A stretch of DNA of 64,000 nt from Streptomyces sp. NRRL F-6131 (GCA_000719695.1 JOHN01000048.1:1-64000), one strand, 5' to 3'; shown: positions 18,591 to 28,569, counted from the first letter of the stretch. Translations and numbers: made by a program. The notes: a model not told the origin generated them from the letters alone.

Positions 18591-18615
18591 CGCCGGGCGG
18601 ACCGCGCACGCCGAA

Positions 18616-18660
18616 ACCCCGCCGGTCCGCACCCCGCCGGTCCGCACCCCGCCGGTCCAC
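18616..18660. repeat. Three 15-bp tandem repeats
   Basis: Three copies of ACCCCGCCGGTCCGC (the last ends CCAC) run head to tail from 18616 to 18660, just after the glycohydrolase stop. Confidence 0.85.
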
Positions 18661-18691
18661 CCTGCGGACGCCCGCGGTGCGGACCGGCGGG
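18618..18691. terminator. Convergent-gene terminator with alternative left arms
   Basis: A single right arm at 18676-18691 can pair over 16 bp with either of two upstream copies (18618-18633 or 18633-18648) and over 11 bp with the third, giving competing hairpins between the convergent stops at 18590 and 18701. Confidence 0.6.
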
Positions 18692-18700
18692 TGGCGGGCC

Positions 18701-19426
18701 TCAGGCCGTGATCAGGTGCCCGCCGCCGCCGTGTCTAAGGCACTCCTGGTTGATCGCCGGATCCGGGGCGCTCGGCGAGGTGGCGGCGGCGATCCGCAGC
18801 TCGATGATGTCCCGCACGGCCGGCCACTCGTTGTCCAGGATCGAGTAGAACGCTGTGGACCGGACCACCCCGTCCAGCCCGCGCGAGTGCGCCCGGCGGA
18901 CGCCCTCGGCGGTGGCGCCGAGCCGCTCGATGGCGGCCCGCGACCGCATGTTGCGGGCGTCGGCGCGCAGCGAGATCCGCTGCACGCCCCACACCTCGAA
19001 GGCGTGCCGCAGCATCAGCAGCTTCGCCTCGGTGTTGATGCCGGTGCCCTGGGCCCGCGGGGACAGCCAGGTGTTGCCGATCTCGGCGGCGTCCGGGACG
19101 GCGGTCGCGGGGTCCCCGAACGGCACGCCCGGCACCGGCGGCCAGACGAGCGGCCCCTGCCAGTAGTCGAGTTCGAGGAACCGGGTGGAGCCCACCACGC
19201 GGCCGTCGGCCTGGTTCACCGTCGCGAACGGCAGCGACCGGCCGGAGGCCTGGTCCGCCAGGGCGCGCGCGATGTACTCCCGGGCGGCTTCCAGGCCGTG
19301 CGGGACGGGGGTGAAGGCGTAGGTCGTACGGTCCTCGGCGCCGGCCTGGGCGATGGCCTCGGCATGGTGTGCGGCGAGGGGCTCCAGCCGCACGGTGCGG
19401 CCGGTGAGGATGACAGGTACGGGCAC
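18701..19426 (-). CDS. GNAT-family (RimJ/RimL-like) N-acetyltransferase
   Basis: 241 residues from GTG at 19426 (protein begins PVPVILTGRTVRLEPL as in relatives). RimJ/RimL-like features: VRLEPLAAHHAEAIAQA, VNQADGRVVGSTRFLEL, IGNTWLSPRAQGTGINTEAK (acetyl-CoA loop, variant of the Q/RxxGxG/A motif), then LRADARNMRSRAAIERLGA. It transfers acetyl from acetyl-CoA to an amine of a protein or small molecule; substrate unknown. It is monocistronic, with a repeat-rich terminator region shared with the convergent gene. Confidence 0.88.
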   Translation of the reverse strand: MPVPVILTGRTVRLEPLAAHHAEAIAQAGAEDRTTYAFTPVPHGLEAAREYIARALADQASGRSLPFATVNQADGRVVGSTRFLELDYWQGPLVWPPVPGVPFGDPATAVPDAAEIGNTWLSPRAQGTGINTEAKLLMLRHAFEVWGVQRISLRADARNMRSRAAIERLGATAEGVRRAHSRGLDGVVRSTAFYSILDNEWPAVRDIIELRIAAATSPSAPDPAINQECLRHGGGGHLITA

Positions 19427-20125
19427 GGAACCTTCGGTCCTTCGGCGGTCGGAGGGTGCTGGCCCGTGCCGGGGTGCGGTGCGGGCCAGCAGTGGACGGT
19501 TCGCCCCGTTCCGGCGTGCGCCCACCGGTGCCCGCGCACGCCGGAGGCCGGTCGAGCGGGGTGGGGAGCGACGACCCGGAGACGGGCAGCGCGGTGCCGG
19601 AACGGACGCGGGTCCACGGACCGGTCCGGCGGGATGAGCGAGGGGACAGTGTGCGTCCGCGAGATGGCCGAAGAGGAAACGAGAGCGCGAAGGGAAGCAG
19701 GCGGCCAGGTGAAGGCAAGATGCGTCGTGGGTGGCTGGCCGAACACCGGTCCGGGTCGTGATCGACGGCGTTACGGACGACGTGACGACGACGCGACGAT
19801 GCGAGGCAGCGAGAGGACGATACCCGTCAGAAGGCAATGCGTCACTTCGCGGCACACGAATGGCCGTCGGGGCGGCTCGGAGGCCTGTCACGGGGACCGT
19901 TCGCACCCCCCTGACCAGGGCCTTTTCCGGTGGGTGCGATCATGGTCCGGTCGGGCCGCCGGGGGCGCGGCGGGCGGCGCCGGGAACCGGCCGGGCGCGC
20001 CGGGAATTCCGGCGGCACCCCGCACGCTGGACGTGGAGAGCCGGGCACGAGTCCCAGCGCGGGCCGACGCGCGAGGGAGCGCACGGCGAACCGCGACGAG
20101 GAAAGAAACGGGGTGTGGGTGAGCG
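19427..20125. other. About 700 bp without a recognisable gene
   Basis: Open frames exist in all phases but none shows a family motif, ordered hydrophobic pattern or clear ribosome site. The stretch 19640-19880 is richer in A and lacks the strict third-position G/C bias of neighbouring genes. A small 8-bp inverted repeat, TCGCACCC/GGGTGCGA, lies at 19901-19939. The right end must contain the PAC2-gene promoter, and the left end that of the acetyltransferase. Confidence 0.5.
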
Positions 20126-21070
20126 GTGCGTGATCCCCAGGCGCTGTACGAGCTGGACCAGCAGGGCGTGGCCGCCGTGGCCGCGGCGAGGGCCGCGCTG
20201 TCGGACACGGGCGCCGGCCTGGTGCTGCTCCACCACTTCGAGGGCTTCATGGACGCCGGTGAGGCGGGCGCCCAGGTGGTCGCCCACCTGCTGGAGACGG
20301 GCGAGCCGCAGGTGGTGGCCCGCTTCGACCACGACCGTCTGGTGGACTACCGGGCCCGCCGCCCCGCGATGGTCTTCGACCGGGAGCAGTGGTCGTCCTA
20401 CGAGCCGCCGGAGATCCTCCTCCAGCTGGTCCACGACGCGGCCGGTTCGCCGTTCCTGCTGCTCACCGGACCGGAGCCGGACGTCGAGTGGGAGCGCTTC
20501 GCCGCCGCCGTCCGCGAGCTGGTCGAGCGCTTCGACGTCCGGCTGACCCTCGACTTCCACGGCATCCCGATGGGCGTGCCGCACACCCGCCCGGTCGGCC
20601 TGACCCCGCACGGCAACCGGATGGACCTCGCGGCCGGCTACCCGCAGTGGTTCGAGCAGGCGCAGGTCCCGGGCAGTGCCCAGGCGCTGCTGGAGTTCCG
20701 GCTCGCCGAGGCCGGGCACGACGTGCTGGGCTTCGCCGCGCACGTGCCGCACTACGTGGCGCGTTCGGCGTACCCGGCGGCGGCGGTGCTGATCATGGAG
20801 GCCGTGCAGTCGGCCACCGGCCTGGTGCTGCCCGGCACCCTGCTGCGCGAGCGGGTCGACGAGGTGTACGCCGACATCGAGGAGCAGCTCGCCCACGGCG
20901 ACGGGGAGTTGCGCTCGGCGATCCGCGGCATGGAGGGCCAGTACGACGCGGTGGCCGGTTCGCAGGGCCGGGAGAGTCTGCTGGCCGAGCCGGTGGACCT
21001 GCCCTCGGCGGACGAGCTGGGCCGGCGCTTCGAGCAGTTCCTGGCCGAGCACGAGCGCGGACCCGAGTAA
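20126..21070 (+). CDS. PAC2-family protein
   Basis: 314 residues from GTG at 20126. The PAC2 (proteasome assembly chaperone 2-like) fold covers residues about 20-225: [20 protein letters not shown] near the start, [49 protein letters not shown], and [21 protein letters not shown] helical C-terminal tail follows ([33 protein letters not shown]). In eukaryotes the fold assists proteasome assembly. Actinobacterial members are common but of unproven function, and any proteasome link here is speculation since no proteasome genes are present. Confidence 0.9.
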   Translation: MRDPQALYELDQQGVAAVAAARAALSDTGAGLVLLHHFEGFMDAGEAGAQVVAHLLETGEPQVVARFDHDRLVDYRARRPAMVFDREQWSSYEPPEILLQLVHDAAGSPFLLLTGPEPDVEWERFAAAVRELVERFDVRLTLDFHGIPMGVPHTRPVGLTPHGNRMDLAAGYPQWFEQAQVPGSAQALLEFRLAEAGHDVLGFAAHVPHYVARSAYPAAAVLIMEAVQSATGLVLPGTLLRERVDEVYADIEEQLAHGDGELRSAIRGMEGQYDAVAGSQGRESLLAEPVDLPSADELGRRFEQFLAEHERGPE

Positions 21071-21072
21071 CA

Positions 21073-21147
21073 GCGGCCCGACCGGGGAAGGTCCGACCGG
21101 CGAAGGCCCGACCGGCGAGGGCCCGAGCGGTGAGGGCCCGAGCGACC
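21073..21147. repeat. Five imperfect 15-bp tandem repeats
   Basis: Units resembling AAGGCCCGACCGGCG follow one another from 21073 to 21147, directly after the PAC2 gene stop. They diverge gradually toward the 3' side. Confidence 0.75.
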
Positions 21148-21156
21148 GGCCAGGAG

Positions 21157-21187
21157 GCCCCGGACGACGGAGACCGTCGCCCGGGGC
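21157..21187 (+). terminator. PAC2 gene terminator
   Basis: GCCCCGGACGACGG (21157-21170) pairs with CCGTCGCCCGGGGC (21174-21187), one mismatch, around a 3-nt loop, followed by TTCG. Confidence 0.65.
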
Positions 21188-21314
21188 TTCGCACTGCCGG
21201 GATTTTCCGCGCCGGGCGGGAGCGATCGCGCCCGCCCGTGCGTTGGTGACTGCGGTGCCCGGGGGACGGGCCGTCGTAGGGAGAAGGTCAACGGTTCCTA
21301 CCCGGGGGGTTCCC

Positions 21315-22334
21315 GTGTCACTGTCCGTACGCCCGATCGGCGCGCTCGGCGGCGCGCTGAGCGCGGGCCTCGCCGCCGTCCTGCTCGCCGGCTGCTCCGG
21401 GTCGTCCGGTGCCGGCAGCGTCGTCGCGGCCGCCGCGGACGGTTCGGGGCCGCCGCGCGCCGTCACGTCCGCCGTGCCCACGCCGACCCCGACGCCGACC
21501 CCGACGCCCACCGGGCCGTACGTGGCGCTCGGCGACTCCTACACGGCGGGCCTGAAGATCAGCCCCCAGGTGGGCGAGCCGAAGGGCTGCGCCCGCTCGG
21601 GGGTCAACTACCCCTCGCTGGTGGCCAGGGCGCTCGGCCTGGCGGGCGAACGGTTCCACGACGTCAGCTGCAGCGGCGCCCGGACCGGCGACCTCACCGG
21701 AGCCCAGACCACCGACGGCGGCGTCAATCCGCCGCAGCTGGACGCGCTCACCCCGGCCACCCGGCTGGTGACCGTCGGGATCGGCGGCAACGACGCCGGT
21801 TTCATGGAGGTCGTCGGCCAGTGCGCCAAGGAGAACCTGGTGGACGCGCTCAAGGGCCTGGTCGGTACGGGCCGCGCCGCCGCGCCCTGCCGGGACTCCT
21901 ACGCCGCCGCGGACGGCGGCGACCAGGTGCAGCGCAAGGTGGACTCCGCCGGCGAGCGGCTCGGCGAGACGCTCAAGGAGGTCGGGCGCCGGGCCCCGCA
22001 GGCCAGGGTCTACGTGGTCGGCTACCCGTCGCTGCTGCCCGCCGACCCCGCGAGCTGCCTCCCGGTGCTGGGTGCGACCGTGGCGGGCGGGGACCTCGGC
22101 TTCCTGGTGGAGAAGGAGCAGCAGCTCAACGCCATGCTGAAGCGGCGGGCGGAGGCCGCCGGGGCGGTCTTCGTGGACCTCGCCGCGGCTTCGGCCGGCC
22201 ACGACATGTGCGCGGGCGAGCCCGCCCGCTGGGTGGAGCCCCCGTTCCCGGCACCCGGTCTGGCGGCGATCCACCCCAATGCCAGGGGCCAGGAGGGCGT
22301 CGCCGCGGCCGTCCTCAAGGTGCTCCGGGGCTGA
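21315..22334 (+). CDS. Secreted SGNH/GDSL-family hydrolase lipoprotein
   Basis: 339 residues from GTG at 21315. A lipoprotein signal ends in LLAGC (Cys27), followed by a (PT)n linker at about residues 54-66. The SGNH esterase core then shows block I YVALGDSYTAG (nucleophile Ser75), the NYPS and SCSGART segments, block III GIGGNDAGF, and block V AIHPNARGQ with the catalytic His. This matches the Streptomyces extracellular esterase/lipase group. It should be an outer-face membrane-anchored ester hydrolase; the substrate is unknown. An even number of cysteines in the mature part suggests disulfides as in that group. It is monocistronic. Confidence 0.9.
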   Translation: MSLSVRPIGALGGALSAGLAAVLLAGCSGSSGAGSVVAAAADGSGPPRAVTSAVPTPTPTPTPTPTGPYVALGDSYTAGLKISPQVGEPKGCARSGVNYPSLVARALGLAGERFHDVSCSGARTGDLTGAQTTDGGVNPPQLDALTPATRLVTVGIGGNDAGFMEVVGQCAKENLVDALKGLVGTGRAAAPCRDSYAAADGGDQVQRKVDSAGERLGETLKEVGRRAPQARVYVVGYPSLLPADPASCLPVLGATVAGGDLGFLVEKEQQLNAMLKRRAEAAGAVFVDLAAASAGHDMCAGEPARWVEPPFPAPGLAAIHPNARGQEGVAAAVLKVLRG

Positions 22335-22356
22335 CCGGCGCAGGCCGGTCCGGTCC

Positions 22357-22456
22357 GCGCCCGACCACGCCGGATCCGGCCGCGCCCGATCCCGCCGGAT
22401 CCGGCCGCGCCCGATCCCGCCGGATCCGGCCGCGCCCGATCCCGCCGGATCCGGCC
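22357..22456. repeat. Four 25-bp tandem repeats
   Basis: Four head-to-tail copies of a 25-bp unit (begins GCGCCCGATCCCGCC, ends GGATCCGGCC), nearly identical, fill 22357-22456 between the esterase stop and the dgt promoter. Each copy contains the palindrome CCGGATCCGG. Confidence 0.9.
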
Positions 22457-22589
22457 GGGCCCGGCCACGGCCCCGCCTGGCCCGGACCGGCGCTCACCGG
22501 CGTACGGTCAAGGGTTCACGTTCCGGCCCGCGCCCCGTCGCGCGCGGCACACTTCCGGTGTCACAGCCGCGGCGTACCGTGAGGGGCAT

Positions 22590-23906
22590 ATGGACGACAC
22601 CGCGCACCGCCTCACCGACGCCCCGACCCCGACCCCGTACGACCGCGCCGCCGAGGCCCGCTGGGTGCCGGAACCGGACAAACGCCCCGGCCGCACGGCG
22701 TTCCAGCGCGACCGCGCCCGCGTGCTCCACTCCGCCGCCCTGCGCCGGCTGGCCGGCACCACCCAGGTGGTCGCCCCGATGCGCAGTGACTTCCCCCGCA
22801 CCCGGCTGACCCACTCGCTGGAATGCGCCCAGGTCGGCCGGGAGTTGGGCGCCGCCCTCGGCTGCGACCCGGACCTCGTCGAGACCGCCTGCCTGGCCCA
22901 CGACATCGGCCATCCGCCGTTCGGCCACACCGGCGAGGAGGCGCTCGACCAGGCCGCCGAGGCCTGCGGCGGCTTCGAGGGGAACGCCCAGTCGCTGCGG
23001 ATCCTGACCCGGCTGGAGCCCAAGCGCTTCGCCCCGCTGGACGAGGCGCCGGCCCGGCTGGCCCCCTGGCCGGGCCGCAGCGTCGGCCTGAACCTGAGCC
23101 GCGCCGCCCTGGACGCCGCCACCAAGTACCCCTGGCCGCACGGCGCCCACCCCACCGACCCGGCCTCGCCGAAGTACGGGGTCTACGCGGACGACCTGCC
23201 GGTCTTCCGCTGGCTGCGGGCCGGTTCCCCGGCCGGGCGCAAGTGCTTCGAGGCCACCGTCATGGACTGGTCCGACGACGTCGCCTACTCGACCCACGAC
23301 GTCGAGGACGGCCTCCAGGCCGGCCACATCGACCCGGCCGCGCTGCGCGCCCCGAGCGAGCGCTCCGAGCTGTTCAAGGTCGCCGAGCGCTACGCCCGGG
23401 ACGCCGAGCCCGAGGAGCTGGCCGACGCCCTGGACCGGCTGCTCGCCCAGGACTGGTGGCCCGAGTCCTACGACGGCACCGCCCGCGCCCGGGCCGGGCT
23501 GAAGGACCTCACCAGCCAGCTGATCGGCCGGTTCTGCCTGGCCGCCGAGCAGGCCACCCGGGCCCGCTACGGCCCCGGCCGGCTCAGCCGGTACGCGGCC
23601 GAGCTGGTGGTGCCGCGCGAGGTCCGGCTGGAGTGCGCGGTGCTCAAGGCGGTCGCCGTCCGGTACGTGATGCAGCGCGACGAGCAGGCCCAGCTGCGGG
23701 CCCGGCAGCGGATCGTCATCGCCGAGCTGGCCGAGGCCCTCACCCGGCGCGCCCCGGAGGTGCTGGACCCGGTCTTCGCCGCGATGTACGCGGAGGCGGA
23801 GGACGACCGGGCCGCCCTGCGCACGGTGATCGACCAGATCGCCACCCTCACCGACGCCTCCGCCCTGGCCCTGCACGCCCGGCTGGTCGGCCCTTCCCGG
23901 AGCTGA
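22590..23906 (+). CDS. dgt: dGTP triphosphohydrolase
   Basis: 438 residues. It hydrolyses dGTP (and other dNTPs in many members) to deoxynucleoside and triphosphate, controlling the dNTP pool. HD-domain ligands are visible: H in [14 protein letters not shown] near residue 74, HD in [17 protein letters not shown] near 106, and D in [15 protein letters not shown] near 230. An Asp/Arg-rich N-terminus precedes ([24 protein letters not shown]). It directly precedes dnaG on the same strand with an 81-bp gap, a replication-linked arrangement usual in actinomycetes. Confidence 0.95.
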   Translation: MDDTAHRLTDAPTPTPYDRAAEARWVPEPDKRPGRTAFQRDRARVLHSAALRRLAGTTQVVAPMRSDFPRTRLTHSLECAQVGRELGAALGCDPDLVETACLAHDIGHPPFGHTGEEALDQAAEACGGFEGNAQSLRILTRLEPKRFAPLDEAPARLAPWPGRSVGLNLSRAALDAATKYPWPHGAHPTDPASPKYGVYADDLPVFRWLRAGSPAGRKCFEATVMDWSDDVAYSTHDVEDGLQAGHIDPAALRAPSERSELFKVAERYARDAEPEELADALDRLLAQDWWPESYDGTARARAGLKDLTSQLIGRFCLAAEQATRARYGPGRLSRYAAELVVPREVRLECAVLKAVAVRYVMQRDEQAQLRARQRIVIAELAEALTRRAPEVLDPVFAAMYAEAEDDRAALRTVIDQIATLTDASALALHARLVGPSRS

Positions 23907-23987
23907 GGGCCGGGAGAGCCGAGGGCCGGGGCCGGCCCCGCCGCCCGACCGAGCCGCCCGACCCGGTCGCCCCAGTAGACTTCCGGG

Positions 23988-25895
23988 GTGGCCGGGCGGA
24001 TCAGGGACGAAGACGTACAGGCGGTGCGCAGCGCACTGCCGATCGACGCGGTGGTCGGCGACTACGTACAGCTGACCAACGGTGGCGGCGGCGAGTACAA
24101 GGGGGTCTGCCCCTTCCACGACGAGAAGTCCGCCTCCTTCTACGTCAACCCCGCCAAGGGCGTCTTCCACTGCTTCGGCTGCCAGGAGAACGGCGACACC
24201 ATCGCCTTCCTGATGAAGATCGAGCACTTCACCTTCGCCGAGGCCGTCGAGCGGATGGCCACCCAGGCCGGCATCACCCTGCGCTACGAGGAGGGCGGCT
24301 ACAGCCCCCGCCACCAGCAGGGCGAACGCACCCGCCTGGTCGAGGCGCACAAGGTGGCCTCCGCCTGGTACCAGGAGCAGCTCACCTCGCCCGAGGCCGA
24401 GATCGGCCGCCGCTTCCTGGCCGAGCGGGGCTTCGACGAGGAGTCCGCGCGGACCTTCGGCGTCGGCTACGCCCCGGCCGGCTGGGAGCACCTGGTGCGC
24501 TACCTGCGCGGCAAGGGCTTCACGGACAAGGAGATCCTGCTCGGCGGCCTGGCCTCGCAGGGCCAGCGCGGCGGACTGATCGACCGGTTCCGGGGGCGGC
24601 TGGTCTGGCCGATCCGGGACATCGCCGGCGAGGTGGTCGGCTTCGGCGCCCGGCGGCTGCGCGAGGACGACAACGGGCCGAAGTACCTGAACACCCCCGA
24701 GACGCCGATCTACAAGAAGTCGCACGTGCTCTACGGCATCGACCTGGCGAAGAAGGAGATCGCCAAGTCGGGCCGGGCGGTGGTGGTCGAGGGCTACACC
24801 GATGTGATGGCCTGCCACCTGGCCGGGGTCACCTCCGCCGTGGCCACCTGCGGCACGGCCTTCGCCGAGGACCACATCAAGATCATCCGCCGGCTGCTGA
24901 TGGACACCTCGCAGTACCGCGGCGAGACCGTCTTCACCTTCGACGGCGACGCCGCCGGCCAGAAGGCCGCCCTGCGGGCCTTCGAGGACGACCAGAAGTT
25001 CGCCGCCAAGACCTCCATCGCGGTCAGTCCCGGTGGCATGGACCCGTGCGAGCTGCGGCTGGCCAAGGGCGACGACGCGGTCCGCGAACTGATCGACAAC
25101 CCCGTCCCGCTCTTCGAGTTCGCGCTGGGCTCGGCCGTCGCCAAGCACCGGGTGGACACCCCCGAGGGCCGGTCGGCGGCGCTGGAGGAGGCGGCACCGA
25201 TCGTCGCCCGGATCAAGGACCGCTCGATCCAGCACGAGTACGCCGTCCGGCTGGCCGGCATGCTGGGCATCCTGGACGAGCCGTTCGTGGTCCGGCGGGT
25301 GGCCCAGCTGGCCCGCTGGGACCGCGAGCGCCAGCAGAACCCCCGGGCCAACGGCCGGCTGCGCCAGCCCGAGCCGCCGCAGCCGGTCCGCCCGGCCCGG
25401 CCCGCCTTCGTGCTCAACCCGCGCGACCCGGCCCAGTTCGTCGAGCGCGAGCTGCTCAAGCTGGCCCTCCAGCACCCGGACCTGGTCGCGCCGGCCTTCG
25501 ACAACTACGGCGAGGACGAGTTCCCCACCCCGCCGTACACCGCCGTGCGCCGGGCGATCGGCCAGGCCGGCGGGGCCGCGTACGGGGCCACCCTGGCCGA
25601 CTTCACCGCCGTGGTGCGCGAGGCGTGCCCGGACGACCGGGTGCGCTCCCTGGTCACCGAGCTGACCGTGGAGCCGGTGCGCTCGCGCCGCAAGGTGGAC
25701 GCCGTCTACGCGGGGGAGTTCCTGGTCAAGCTGCGGATGCTGGCCGTGGACCGCCGGGTCGACGAGGTCCGGGCCCACCTCCAGCGGCTCGGCAACCGGG
25801 CCGCCCCGGAGGAGCTGCACGCGGTGCAGACCGAGCTGTGGCAGCTCCAGCAGTACGGGCAGTCCCTGCGCAGCGGCGGCGCCGCCGCGCTGTAG
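23988..25895 (+). CDS. dnaG: DNA primase
   Basis: 635 residues from GTG at 23988. The N-terminal zinc domain has CPFHDEKS and FHCFGCQENGD (C-x2-H...C-x2-C). The catalytic core has RGRLVWPIRD near residue 200, then TOPRIM with VVVEGYTDVMA near 265 and FDGDAAGQKA near 320, the acidic metal-binding residues. The C-terminal DnaB-interacting region starts near residue 480 (RDPAQFVERELLKLALQ). It synthesises RNA primers at replication forks. A Pro/Arg linker (about 450-475) separates core and C-terminal domain. Confidence 0.97.
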   Translation: MAGRIRDEDVQAVRSALPIDAVVGDYVQLTNGGGGEYKGVCPFHDEKSASFYVNPAKGVFHCFGCQENGDTIAFLMKIEHFTFAEAVERMATQAGITLRYEEGGYSPRHQQGERTRLVEAHKVASAWYQEQLTSPEAEIGRRFLAERGFDEESARTFGVGYAPAGWEHLVRYLRGKGFTDKEILLGGLASQGQRGGLIDRFRGRLVWPIRDIAGEVVGFGARRLREDDNGPKYLNTPETPIYKKSHVLYGIDLAKKEIAKSGRAVVVEGYTDVMACHLAGVTSAVATCGTAFAEDHIKIIRRLLMDTSQYRGETVFTFDGDAAGQKAALRAFEDDQKFAAKTSIAVSPGGMDPCELRLAKGDDAVRELIDNPVPLFEFALGSAVAKHRVDTPEGRSAALEEAAPIVARIKDRSIQHEYAVRLAGMLGILDEPFVVRRVAQLARWDRERQQNPRANGRLRQPEPPQPVRPARPAFVLNPRDPAQFVERELLKLALQHPDLVAPAFDNYGEDEFPTPPYTAVRRAIGQAGGAAYGATLADFTAVVREACPDDRVRSLVTELTVEPVRSRRKVDAVYAGEFLVKLRMLAVDRRVDEVRAHLQRLGNRAAPEELHAVQTELWQLQQYGQSLRSGGAAAL

Positions 25896-26070
25896 GACCT
25901 CGCCCGCGGCCCCGGGCGGCCGCGGCCGGACCCGCGGATCAAGGGCGCCGGGCCCGGGTTGAGAAAGTCCGCGCACGAGTCTCGGCCACGGAGTGTGGCG
26001 TGCCGCACACTGGAGGGCGTCTTGCCTCCGTACAGCGCGGGTCCGCCAGAGTCGCGCCCGCCCAGAGGGG

Positions 26071-27348
26071 ATGCCCGTGGACCGAGGCCTCGCCGCGACC
26101 GCCCAGCCGACCACCGATCCGCTCGCCCCGCCCCCGCCGTACGACCCCGCCGACCCGGCCGAGGACCACGGCCGCGCGGGAACGCCGCTCGCGGACGGCG
26201 CGCGCGTGCCCGCCCAGGGCCGACCGCCCGGGCACCCCGACGCCCGGGGGGCGGACGCACCCGAGGACGCCGAGGACACCGGGTTCGACGACCCCGGGGC
26301 CGACGGCGCCGGGTCCGACGATTCCGCGGCCGACGGCGCCGCGGCCGACGCCGACCGGGCGGAGCCGGAGGACCGCGAGGAGTCCGAGGGCCGCGAGGGC
26401 CCCGCGGGCCGGGGGCGGCCGGGCACCGACCCGAGCGGGCCGGCCGCCGACCTGCTCCGCCAGTACCTCCGCGAGATCGGCCGGATCCGGCTGCTCACCG
26501 CCGCCGAGGAGGTCGATCTGGCCCGCCGGATCGAGGCCGGGCTCTTCGCCGAGGAGCGGCTGCACGGCGAACCGCCGCCCCCCGACCGGCTGGCCGCCGA
26601 ACTCGACACCCTGGTGGTCGTCGGCCGGCTCGCCAAGCGCCGGCTGATCGAGGCGAACCTGCGGCTGGTGGTCTCCGTCGCCAAGCGCTACATCGGCCGC
26701 GGCCTCACCCTGCTCGACCTGGTCCAGGAGGGCAACCTCGGGCTGATCCGGGCGGTGGAGAAGTTCGACTACACCCGGGGCTACAAGTTCTCCACCTACG
26801 CGACCTGGTGGATCCGCCAGGCGATGAGCCGAGCGCTGGCCGACCAGGCGCGGACGATCCGGGTGCCGGTGCACGTCGTCGAACTGATCAACCGCGTGGT
26901 GCGGGTGCAGCGTTCACTGCTCCAGGAACGCGGGACCGAGCCGGGCCCGGCCGACATCGCGGCGGCCCTGGAGCTCACCGAGGAGCGGGTGCGCGAGCTG
27001 CTCCGCCTCGCCCAGGAGCCCATCTCCCTGCACACCCCGGTCGGCGAGGAGGACGACGTCGCGCTGGGCGACCTCATCGAGGACGCCGACGCGGCCTCAC
27101 CCGCCGAGTCGGCCGCCTTCCTGCTGCTGCGTCAGCACCTGGAGGCGGTGCTGGCCACCCTCGGCGAGCGCGAGCGTCAGGTGGTCCAGCTCCGGTACGG
27201 CCTGGACGACGGGCGGGCCCGCACGCTGGAGGAGATCGGCGTGCTGTTCGGGGTGACCCGGGAGCGGATCCGCCAGATCGAGTCGAAGACCCTGGTCAAA
27301 CTCCGGGACCACGCCTTCGCCGCCCAGCTCCGGGGTTACCTGGACTAG
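26071..27348 (+). CDS. hrdA: Group 2 sigma factor (HrdA-like)
   Basis: 425 residues. A 125-residue acidic, low-complexity N-terminus is followed by sigma-70 regions: 1.2 ([21 protein letters not shown]), 2 ([55 protein letters not shown]), 3 ([21 protein letters not shown]) and 4 ([36 protein letters not shown]). It lacks the long region of the primary sigma HrdB. The position after dnaG matches where streptomycetes carry HrdA, so the symbol rests on context and is tentative. GAGGGG abuts the ATG at 26071, so GTG at 26077, six bases further, may be the real start. Confidence 0.88.
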   Translation: MPVDRGLAATAQPTTDPLAPPPPYDPADPAEDHGRAGTPLADGARVPAQGRPPGHPDARGADAPEDAEDTGFDDPGADGAGSDDSAADGAAADADRAEPEDREESEGREGPAGRGRPGTDPSGPAADLLRQYLREIGRIRLLTAAEEVDLARRIEAGLFAEERLHGEPPPPDRLAAELDTLVVVGRLAKRRLIEANLRLVVSVAKRYIGRGLTLLDLVQEGNLGLIRAVEKFDYTRGYKFSTYATWWIRQAMSRALADQARTIRVPVHVVELINRVVRVQRSLLQERGTEPGPADIAAALELTEERVRELLRLAQEPISLHTPVGEEDDVALGDLIEDADAASPAESAAFLLLRQHLEAVLATLGERERQVVQLRYGLDDGRARTLEEIGVLFGVTRERIRQIESKTLVKLRDHAFAAQLRGYLD

Positions 27349-27390
27349 CGGCGGCCACCCGGAACGGCCCCCGGGCGGCCTGCCGGGGCG

Positions 27391-28569
27391 TCAGCTCGAC
27401 GGGGTCGGCGACGGGGACGGGTCCGTGGTGATCGCGGGCGGGGAGGCCGGGCCGACCGGGATCGGGGTGTTGGCGACGACCCGCGCCAGGTCGGTGATGC
27501 TGCTGGTGCAGGAGGCGCCCTCCGGCTGCGCCTGCTTGCCGCAGACCTGGAGGCTGACCGCCGGGTCGCCCGCGTTCACCATCGCCGAGTAGTTGTCGTA
27601 CCCCCAGTGGATCAGCGCCGTCGCGGAGTCGCCGTCGCCGGTGGTGATGGTCGCCTGGTCGCCGGGCTGGCCCTCGGTGATCGCGGCCCAGGCGGCCTGG
27701 CACTTCTGGCTGTACCGGAGGTAGACGATGACCTTGCCGATGTTGGTGGTCAGCAGGGTCCGGGCGTCGCCGCCGCAGCCGGCCGCCTTGGGGTCCTTGT
27801 GCGCGCAGCCCAGGGCCTGGCACGCCGGGACCGGCGGGGCCGGGTTGGCGGGCACCGCGGGCGCCGAACCGGCCGAGCCGCTCGGCGAGGGCGTGCCGCC
27901 GGTGGCCGGGGCGGAGGCCGGCACCGTGGCCGCGGTCGGTCCGACGGAGTCCTCGTCGGCGGGGGAGAAGTAGCGCACCCCGGCGAGGGCCAGCAGCAGC
28001 ACCGCCACCACCGAGGCGGCGACCAGGGCCACGGAGCGGCCCACCACCGGGCGGCCGGGCTCGGCGGGAGCGGGCGCGTCCTCGGCCGGCAGGTCCGTTC
28101 CGGCTTCGGCGGCCGCGGCCGGGTCGAGCTCCCGCTCCGTCGCCGGGACGGCGTCCGGCTCCCCGGCGGTCCCGGCCGTCTCGAGGGCCTCGGAGCGCTC
28201 GACGGCCTCGGGGTGCTCGGCGGCCTCGGGGTGCTCGACGGTCTCGGCGCTCTCCGAGGCCCCCGGTGCCGCGTCCGCGTCCGGTGCCGTCGCGTCGAAC
28301 GCCGCCGCCTCGGCCGCGGTCAGGTCCCAGAGCGTCCGCAGCCGGGGGCCGTCGCACTTGACGGCGCCGATCAGCGCGTCCAGGGCCTGCTCGGTGATGA
28401 CCCGCTTGCCGTTCAGCCAGCGCTCCCACGAGGCCCGGCTGTAGTGGGTCCGGGCGGCCAGCTCGGAGAGCGAGAGCCCGGTCGTGTCCTTGACGGCGCG
28501 CAGCTCTTCCGTGAGGCGCCTGGCAGGGTCGGACAGGTCGTCGGGCAGCTGCTTCCAGGCGGAACCCAT
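27391..28569 (-). CDS. Transmembrane XRE-type HTH protein with DUF2690 domain
   Basis: 392 residues. A cytoplasmic helix-turn-helix occupies about residues 28-85 (LSLSELAARTHYSRASWERWLNGKR), then a 90-residue Glu/Ala/Pro linker containing an EHPEAVE repeat, one membrane span at about 178-198 (SVALVAASVVAVLLLALAG), and an outside domain at about 245-380 with six cysteines (CQALGCAHKDPKAAGC, KCQAAWAAI, VCGKQAQ, ASC). The outer part matches DUF2690. This layout, a DNA-binding domain joined through the membrane to a disulfide-rich sensor, suggests a one-component regulator; ligand and targets unknown. It is convergent with the sigma factor gene. Confidence 0.85.
   Translation of the reverse strand: MGSAWKQLPDDLSDPARRLTEELRAVKDTTGLSLSELAARTHYSRASWERWLNGKRVITEQALDALIGAVKCDGPRLRTLWDLTAAEAAAFDATAPDADAAPGASESAETVEHPEAAEHPEAVERSEALETAGTAGEPDAVPATERELDPAAAAEAGTDLPAEDAPAPAEPGRPVVGRSVALVAASVVAVLLLALAGVRYFSPADEDSVGPTAATVPASAPATGGTPSPSGSAGSAPAVPANPAPPVPACQALGCAHKDPKAAGCGGDARTLLTTNIGKVIVYLRYSQKCQAAWAAITEGQPGDQATITTGDGDSATALIHWGYDNYSAMVNAGDPAVSLQVCGKQAQPEGASCTSSITDLARVVANTPIPVGPASPPAITTDPSPSPTPSS

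Noticed and set aside
22357..22456. Repeat array considered as CRISPR
   Set aside because: Units are head to tail without spacers, and no cas gene is present.
22494..26684. 1396-codon open frame on the minus strand
   Set aside because: It is antisense to dgt, dnaG and the sigma gene, all clearly coding on the plus strand; long antisense frames are expected at this GC content.
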